From positions 1 to 25,686 of IMG/VR virus record IMGVR_UViG_3300042456_000433: a stretch of 25,686 nt of DNA. One strand, 5' to 3'. The DNA is from a virus. Shown one piece after another: positions 22,654 to 25,686 of the stretch. A model generated the notes under the pieces. That model had not been told where the DNA came from, searched no databases, and was given only the letters and a program-made list of their open reading frames with translations. The position numbers were made by a program, and so were the translations under genes. Every line of letters begins with the position of its first letter. The stretch's first letter is position 1.

Positions 22654-23180
22654 AGCTGGATGAAGTAGGAGGGGATATAGTCGGTGGTAAGGATAGGCTG
22701 GCGCAGGTCGTAGGCTTTGATGAAGTCGTTCACGGCGTCGCGGACGCCTGGCGTGTTCTTGTGGTAGTCGTGACCTCCAAGGATGGTCCGCCTGCCCTTG
22801 AGCAGCTGGTAGGCGTGGGTGAGGTCGCGCATGACGGCTGGGTAGGTGTGGTCTGCGTCGATGTAGATAAAGTCGGGCTGAATGTCTATGTCCTTAAATC
22901 CGTCGGGCGATGGTCCGAGGAAGGAGACAGGCTCTCCGTACAGCTCGCGCTCGAGGCTCTTGCGCATGTGGTGAAGGTTGGCCACTTGCCGCTTGTTGCC
23001 GAGCCCGCTGGCTGCCGTTCCTGTCCACGTGTCCATGAGATAGAGGTAGGTGGGTTTGCTGCGCAGGATGGCCTTGGCGTTGTCTCCCATGAAGACGCCG
23101 ACCTCTACGACGACGCGCCCTGGCACGATGTCTTTGTAGACGTGGCCTCTGCTCTTGTAGTTCTTGTTGATGTCAAGCAT
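22650..23180 (-). CDS. Class I SAM-dependent methyltransferase, 176 aa
   Basis: Motif I for the cofactor is VVVEVGVFMGDNA (23-35), then LYLMDTWTG (46-54), DFIYIDADHTYPAVMRDL (103-120) and the motif ILGGHDYHKNTPGVRDAV (133-150), followed by a hydrophobic end. The pattern (V-E-V-G, then Y-I-D-A-D-H-x-Y, then G-G-H-D-Y) is that of the Methyltransf_24 group of sugar or small-molecule O-methyltransferases rather than DNA methylases; the DNA-methylase motif DPPY/NPPY is absent. It is coupled to the glycosyltransferase gene. Confidence 0.88.
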   Translation of the reverse strand: MLDINKNYKSRGHVYKDIVPGRVVVEVGVFMGDNAKAILRSKPTYLYLMDTWTGTAASGLGNKRQVANLHHMRKSLERELYGEPVSFLGPSPDGFKDIDIQPDFIYIDADHTYPAVMRDLTHAYQLLKGRRTILGGHDYHKNTPGVRDAVNDFIKAYDLRQPILTTDYIPSYFIQL

Positions 23181-23182
23181 GG

Positions 23183-23335
23183 TTATATGCTGAATGGTTG
23201 ATGGCCGGTCAGCTCAACGAGCTTGGCCTTTATGCGCTCAAGGCGGTTGCAGTGGTTCTGCCACTGGGTAAAATTTTTGGTCATGCCCCTGTTGTCTGCC
23301 AACCAGTGCAGGATGCGCAGGCGTTCACTCCTCAA
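23183..23335 (-). CDS. Small helical protein overlapping the NinG 3' end (start uncertain), 50 aa or more
   Basis: The frame ending at 23183 codes for a charged helix (SERLRILHWLADNRG, NRLERIKAKLVELTG) and stops 2 bases before the methyltransferase ATG. TTG at 23335 is the first common start that overlaps NinG by little (11 bases). The sequence directly upstream in this frame (SSEWYIRPEDEIEVQE) also looks like protein, but no ATG, GTG or TTG lies there. A CTG at 23404 is possible. The ATG at 23707 would lie deep inside NinG and I reject it. No family recognised. Confidence 0.5.
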   Translation of the reverse strand: MRSERLRILHWLADNRGMTKNFTQWQNHCNRLERIKAKLVELTGHQPFSI

Positions 23336-23834
23336 CTCCTGGACCTCTATCTCGTCCTCCGGCCTGATGTACCACTCGCTTGATACTGGCGTGAAGTAGA
23401 GCAGCCGCTTTGTATCGGGATGCAAGCTCCACCAGCTCCTCCACCTTGTACGCTCGGTGCTGCTGCGCTCGTTGCATAACCTGATGAGCTCTTCCCGGCT
23501 GCTCACGTTCGAGATTGCATCCAAATAGCCACTGTTCTCCTGCTCGGTAAATGTTGCAGGAAACGCACTGTACTCGGACGTTGTCCTGATTCCATCGTGT
23601 AGCCCAAAAGCGGCGAGAGGCGAAATGTCCGGCCTGCAGGTTGCTGACGTGGTCCTCTTTGCCGCAGGTGAAACACCTGGCGTTGCCGTATCTGTCTGCT
23701 GCTTCATAGCGCACCAGCTTGCTGAACCACAGGTCTACCTTCTTGACTGCCTGCGCGTGGGTGAGCTTCCTGCCTTTGGGCTTCGCTTTGGGTTTGGTGT
23801 GCAGCTGTCGGCACGCCTTGCTGTCTTTCGCCAT
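23325..23834 (-). CDS. ninG: NinG-like recombination endonuclease, 169 aa
   Basis: The core CFTCGKEDHVSNLQAGHF (54-71), then SRRFWATRWNQDNVRVQCVS (73-92) with CVSC, and QWLFGCNLER, is the NinG/Rap zinc-binding nuclease pattern, related to HNH folds (two CxxC sets with a G-H). The basic N-terminus (KPKAKPKGRK) should bind DNA; residues 33-42 carry the usual WFSKLVR. NinG proteins cut branched DNA during phage recombination and replication. The ATG at 23834 is supported by the N-terminal match although it overlaps the upstream gene by 131 bases. The last 16 residues look like out-of-frame tail. Confidence 0.85.
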   Translation of the reverse strand: MAKDSKACRQLHTKPKAKPKGRKLTHAQAVKKVDLWFSKLVRYEAADRYGNARCFTCGKEDHVSNLQAGHFASRRFWATRWNQDNVRVQCVSCNIYRAGEQWLFGCNLEREQPGRAHQVMQRAQQHRAYKVEELVELASRYKAAALLHASIKRVVHQAGGRDRGPGVEE

Positions 23835-24273
23835 CGGTAGCCAAGATACCGGCTTTGGGCTTGTAGGCGGGCAGGTCGAGGACGTCGGCTATGGCGGTGA
23901 GGGATTGTGCGGTGCGCTCGGTGGCGGGCTTGATGTCCTGCACGTCGGGGTCATACTTGGCTGCGTGGCGCATGCGGTGGCGTGCTCGCTCGTCGGCATA
24001 CTGGCGCATGCAGGCGTACAGCTCACGGGCTTTGAATCGCTCGTACAGGTTCTCCGGCCCCAGGCGTCCGGTCCGGATCATGGCAAAGCAGTGGCGCAGC
24101 TCGTCGAGTGTCCAGCCGTAGTTCTCGGTGATGACGGTCATGGCGTCGTCGAAGTCGGCGGCGGTGCGCATGGTCACCTTGCACTCGAGAGCGTTGACCA
24201 GCTCCTTTAGGGTGTACAGGATGGCGGCGTTGGTGTCCTCCGGTCCCAGCTCGAGGGCTTTGCGAATGGTCAT
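23704..24273 (-). CDS. Hypothetical replication-region protein, about 189 aa
   Basis: I chose MTIRKALELGPEDTNAAILY (ATG 24273-24271), which follows the replication gene stop by 4 bases (TGAGGACATG). A longer start at 24372 overlaps that gene by 95 bases. The body is helical (VITENYGWTLDELRHCFAMI) with a basic block (ENLYERFKARELYACMRQYA), a pattern seen in uncharacterised phage proteins placed after replication initiators. The last 40 or so residues lie over NinG in another frame and look out of frame, so the native protein may be shorter. No function assigned. Confidence 0.65.
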   Translation of the reverse strand: MTIRKALELGPEDTNAAILYTLKELVNALECKVTMRTAADFDDAMTVITENYGWTLDELRHCFAMIRTGRLGPENLYERFKARELYACMRQYADERARHRMRHAAKYDPDVQDIKPATERTAQSLTAIADVLDLPAYKPKAGILATDGERQQGVPTAAHQTQSEAQRQEAHPRAGSQEGRPVVQQAGAL

Positions 24274-24277
24274 GTCC

Positions 24278-25036
24278 TCACTGGTGGTTTTGGGGAAAGC
24301 GAGGCCCGTATCGCTTTGCCACAAGGCGCGCAAGGTCGTCCGCAGTGATGTCCTTACCTCGTGGTCGGTCATGCTGATGATTTCCCCGCTTGTTGTCAAG
24401 AGGAAAGAGCCCCTGCCATCCGTTGGCGATGGACTGGGCGATAATTTGTGCCGCTGTGTGCTCATTGTCTTGGCTGATTTGTTGCAGTCGGTGAAGTGCG
24501 GTCTGGAGGCCGCGGGTGGTGTAAGGCTTGATGCGTCGCTCGCGGCGATCGGCCTCCCACTCCTTCCAAGCGTTCATGAACTGGTCAGAATTGAATGGCC
24601 AAATAACCTCGCGCGCACGCGCGGTGGTCTTTACTACTTCTTTACTATATCTATTCTCTTCTATACTATGCGCAACTGTGGTTGCTTCTTGGCGCAACTG
24701 TGGTTGCAACTCTTGCGCCTCTGGTTGCAACTCTTGCGCCTCTGGTTGCTTGCTTCTCTGGTTGCTTGCAACTACAGGCGCAACTTCGACATGGAGCCGT
24801 CTTTTGTAGCCGTAGCCGTCGGTCACAATGTGCCCGCTGGCCTCCAGCTGCTGCCGCATCTTGCGTACGTGCTGTGGGGTGCAGCGGAGCGAGTGGGCGA
24901 GGAACTCGTCCCCGGCCCAGCTCGCACCGTCCTGCTTACTCAACGCCATCAGACGCGCAAGGAATACCCTGTGAAGGGGCGGCAGGTCAAGCTGCCACAC
25001 TTCAGCTGGTATCCAAATGCCGTTGGCGTGTTCCAT
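24278..25036 (-). CDS. Phage replication initiator with winged helix, 252 aa
   Basis: Residues 15-82 form a winged helix-turn-helix (LPPLHRVFLARLMALSKQDG, then LAHSLRCTPQHVRKMRQQLE and SGHIVTDGYGYKRRLHVE), the type in DnaD-like and lambda-O-like initiators. A variable linker (85-140) includes two copies of QPEAQEL (97-110). The C-terminal part (147-212) has FNSDQFMNAWKEW, IKPYTTRGLQTALHRL and SIANGWQGLF, typical of phage replication proteins that bind the helicase or its loader. The linker DNA carries iteron-like repeats and an AT-rich stretch, so the protein may bind inside its own gene. It ends 4 bases before the next ATG. Confidence 0.82.
   Translation of the reverse strand: MEHANGIWIPAEVWQLDLPPLHRVFLARLMALSKQDGASWAGDEFLAHSLRCTPQHVRKMRQQLEASGHIVTDGYGYKRRLHVEVAPVVASNQRSKQPEAQELQPEAQELQPQLRQEATTVAHSIEENRYSKEVVKTTARAREVIWPFNSDQFMNAWKEWEADRRERRIKPYTTRGLQTALHRLQQISQDNEHTAAQIIAQSIANGWQGLFPLDNKRGNHQHDRPRGKDITADDLARLVAKRYGPRFPQNHQ
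24629..24765. other. Candidate replication origin inside the initiator gene (iterons plus AT-rich tract)
   Basis: GGTTGC occurs five times on the plus strand at 24680, 24702, 24723, 24744 and 24760, with gaps of 22, 21, 21 and 16 bases. Two 16-base copies of GCGCAACTGTGGTTGC (24670-24685 and 24692-24707) hold the inverted GCAAC...GTTGC. Next to them, 24629-24669 is AT-rich (10 C and no G in 41 bases on the plus strand) in a GC-rich genome. The phage lambda origin has the same plan inside gene O. Part of the repeat also codes QPEAQEL twice. Confidence 0.65.
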
Positions 25037-25039
25037 GGC

Positions 25040-25273
25040 TTACCGTGGTCCGATGCTCTGCAGGTACTCCTCGTGGTACAGCACCTCGCCCATGATTTGT
25101 GTCTCGGTGACGTTGCACTGTTGCACCATGGTCGGCATGTACTTGAGAAGCCCGCGCGGGTTGCGCTTTAGCCAGTTCTTTATGGTCTGCGGGCTGACCT
25201 TGAGGTTGCCAGCCGCCATGGTCAGGCTTCCGTAGTGCTTATTCAGGAACGCTTCCATGCTGGTCACTATCAT
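25040..25273 (-). CDS. Small HTH DNA-binding protein, about 77 aa
   Basis: The protein starts MIVTSMEAFLNKHYGSLTMA and contains a helix-turn-helix of the Cro/CI style (LTMAAGNLKVSPQTIKNWLK), followed by a short helical tail. An alternative start at 25300 adds 9 residues that overlap SSB. It could regulate the early operon or help initiation. It lies between SSB and the initiator gene. No lysogeny partner gene is seen, so it is not necessarily a repressor. Confidence 0.75.
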   Translation of the reverse strand: MIVTSMEAFLNKHYGSLTMAAGNLKVSPQTIKNWLKRNPRGLLKYMPTMVQQCNVTETQIMGEVLYHEEYLQSIGPR

Positions 25274-25283
25274 GTAGTTTTCG

Positions 25284-25634
25284 TCAGAAGGGCAGGTCAT
25301 TGGGCGTCGGGGTTGACGGTGGTGCCATGCGGTTAGTGGTGCGTCCTGCGAGCGGCTTCTTGGCTGGTGCTGGAGCAGGTGCCTCCTCGGGCTTGCCTGC
25401 GTACTTCAGCTCGACAAAGTAGCGGCCATTCCACTCCCGGCTATTCAGCCAGCACTCGAGCGTGATCGGGTGCTCTGCCACCAGTGCGAGGGCTTCATCC
25501 ACGTCGTCCTTCTTGAAGGTGACGGGGTAGATATTACTGCCTGCCTCGATGAGGACGTCGCATACTGTGAATCCAGAGGCGAAGGTCTTGGGCTCTTGCA
25601 CCGCCTTTACGGTGCCGTTAATAGTTACTTTCAT
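25284..25634 (-). CDS. Single-stranded DNA-binding protein-like (OB fold, DUF3127-like), 116 aa
   Basis: The first 80 residues form a compact beta barrel pattern (MKVTINGTVKAVQEPKTFAS, NIYPVTFKKDD, ITLECWLNSREWNGRYFVEL). This resembles the small OB-fold SSB-like proteins (DUF3127 type) common in Bacteroidota. The middle (83-110) is rich in P, A and K, like a disordered tail, and the end NDLPF matches the acidic tip (DxPF) by which SSB recruits partner proteins. The 5' end is repeated at window positions 1-75 because of the circle join. It overlaps the upstream gene by 17 bases. Confidence 0.85.
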   Translation of the reverse strand: MKVTINGTVKAVQEPKTFASGFTVCDVLIEAGSNIYPVTFKKDDVDEALALVAEHPITLECWLNSREWNGRYFVELKYAGKPEEAPAPAPAKKPLAGRTTNRMAPPSTPTPNDLPF

Positions 25635-25686
25635 TAATAAAGGATTTGATAAAACGTGCCATTTGGGTCTGTGTCCATCGGCCGCG
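25560..25686. repeat. Terminal direct repeat, right copy (circle junction)
   Basis: Identical to 1-127. It carries the SSB start and, beyond it, the 3' end of the gene seen in full at 59-340. Joining the ends through this repeat gives uninterrupted reading frames on the minus strand. Confidence 0.95.
25618..25686 (-). CDS. 3' end of the 93-aa hypothetical gene (duplicate of 59-340)
   Basis: This is the last 22 codons and stop of the gene at 59-340, present again because of the terminal repeat, and cut at its 5' side by the window edge. It is not an independent gene. It shows that this gene ends 17 bases inside the SSB gene. Confidence 0.85.
   Translation of the reverse strand, partial: RGRWTQTQMARFIKSFINESNY

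Noticed and set aside
23336-23707. ATG-started 174-codon frame inside NinG
   Set aside because: The N-terminal half overlies the conserved NinG zinc-binding core in a different frame, so it is a shadow; only the part near and after the NinG end looks coding.
24670-24765. Regular repeats suggesting a CRISPR array
   Set aside because: The repeat units are only 6-16 bases with 16-22-base periods, inside a coding frame, without spacers of constant length. Iterons explain them better.

Overview
The window is best read as one complete small tailed-phage genome (siphovirus type, HK97-like head) assembled as a circle. The first 127 bases are repeated exactly as the last 127 bases, so the unique length is 25,559 bp, and the genes run without a break across the ends. 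I see no host genes, rRNA or tRNA, and no integrase. The host is probably a member of the Bacteroidota. The only clear promoter has the Bacteroidota form (TTTG, 21 bp, TAnnTTTG), start codons I inspected lack Shine-Dalgarno sequences and are often A-rich upstream, and several small proteins look like those of Bacteroidota phages. The GC-rich composition and repeat-built tail fibre suggest an aquatic host, but that part is inference.

Every gene I accept is on the minus strand, so the map reads from high to low coordinates. A promoter at about 2646-2614 starts the early region. It runs leftward through ten small genes (2588 to 59), crosses the circle junction, and continues with an SSB-like protein (25634), a small HTH protein, a replication initiator carrying an embedded iteron/AT-rich origin candidate, an unknown protein, a NinG-type nuclease, a methyltransferase, a family-2 glycosyltransferase and an HNH nuclease. 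A 177-bp gap (21498-21674) that may hold the packaging site separates this region from the morphogenesis genes.

The late region follows: small and large terminase, portal, a fused prohead protease/major capsid protein, and a hairpin terminator. Next come head-tail connector, head closure, HK97 gp10-like protein, a tail completion protein with an extra beta domain, a second glycosyltransferase-like protein, the major tail protein, tail chaperones with a -1 frameshift, a tape measure protein, a tail tip protein, a repeat-rich fibre and a LamG-type lectin. The lysis end has small conserved proteins, an M15 peptidase endolysin, a calcineurin-like phosphoesterase and small membrane proteins. A strong hairpin terminator at 2713-2680 closes the late region next to the early promoter.

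Most neighbouring genes overlap by 1 or 4 bases (TAATG, ATGA), which implies translational coupling. The genome looks like one or two long one-way transcription units. Most worth a second look are the embedded lambda-O-like origin, the protease-capsid polyprotein followed by a terminator, the glycosyltransferase inside the tail operon together with a second glycosyltransferase/methyltransferase pair, and several genes under 60 codons that standard calling would miss.
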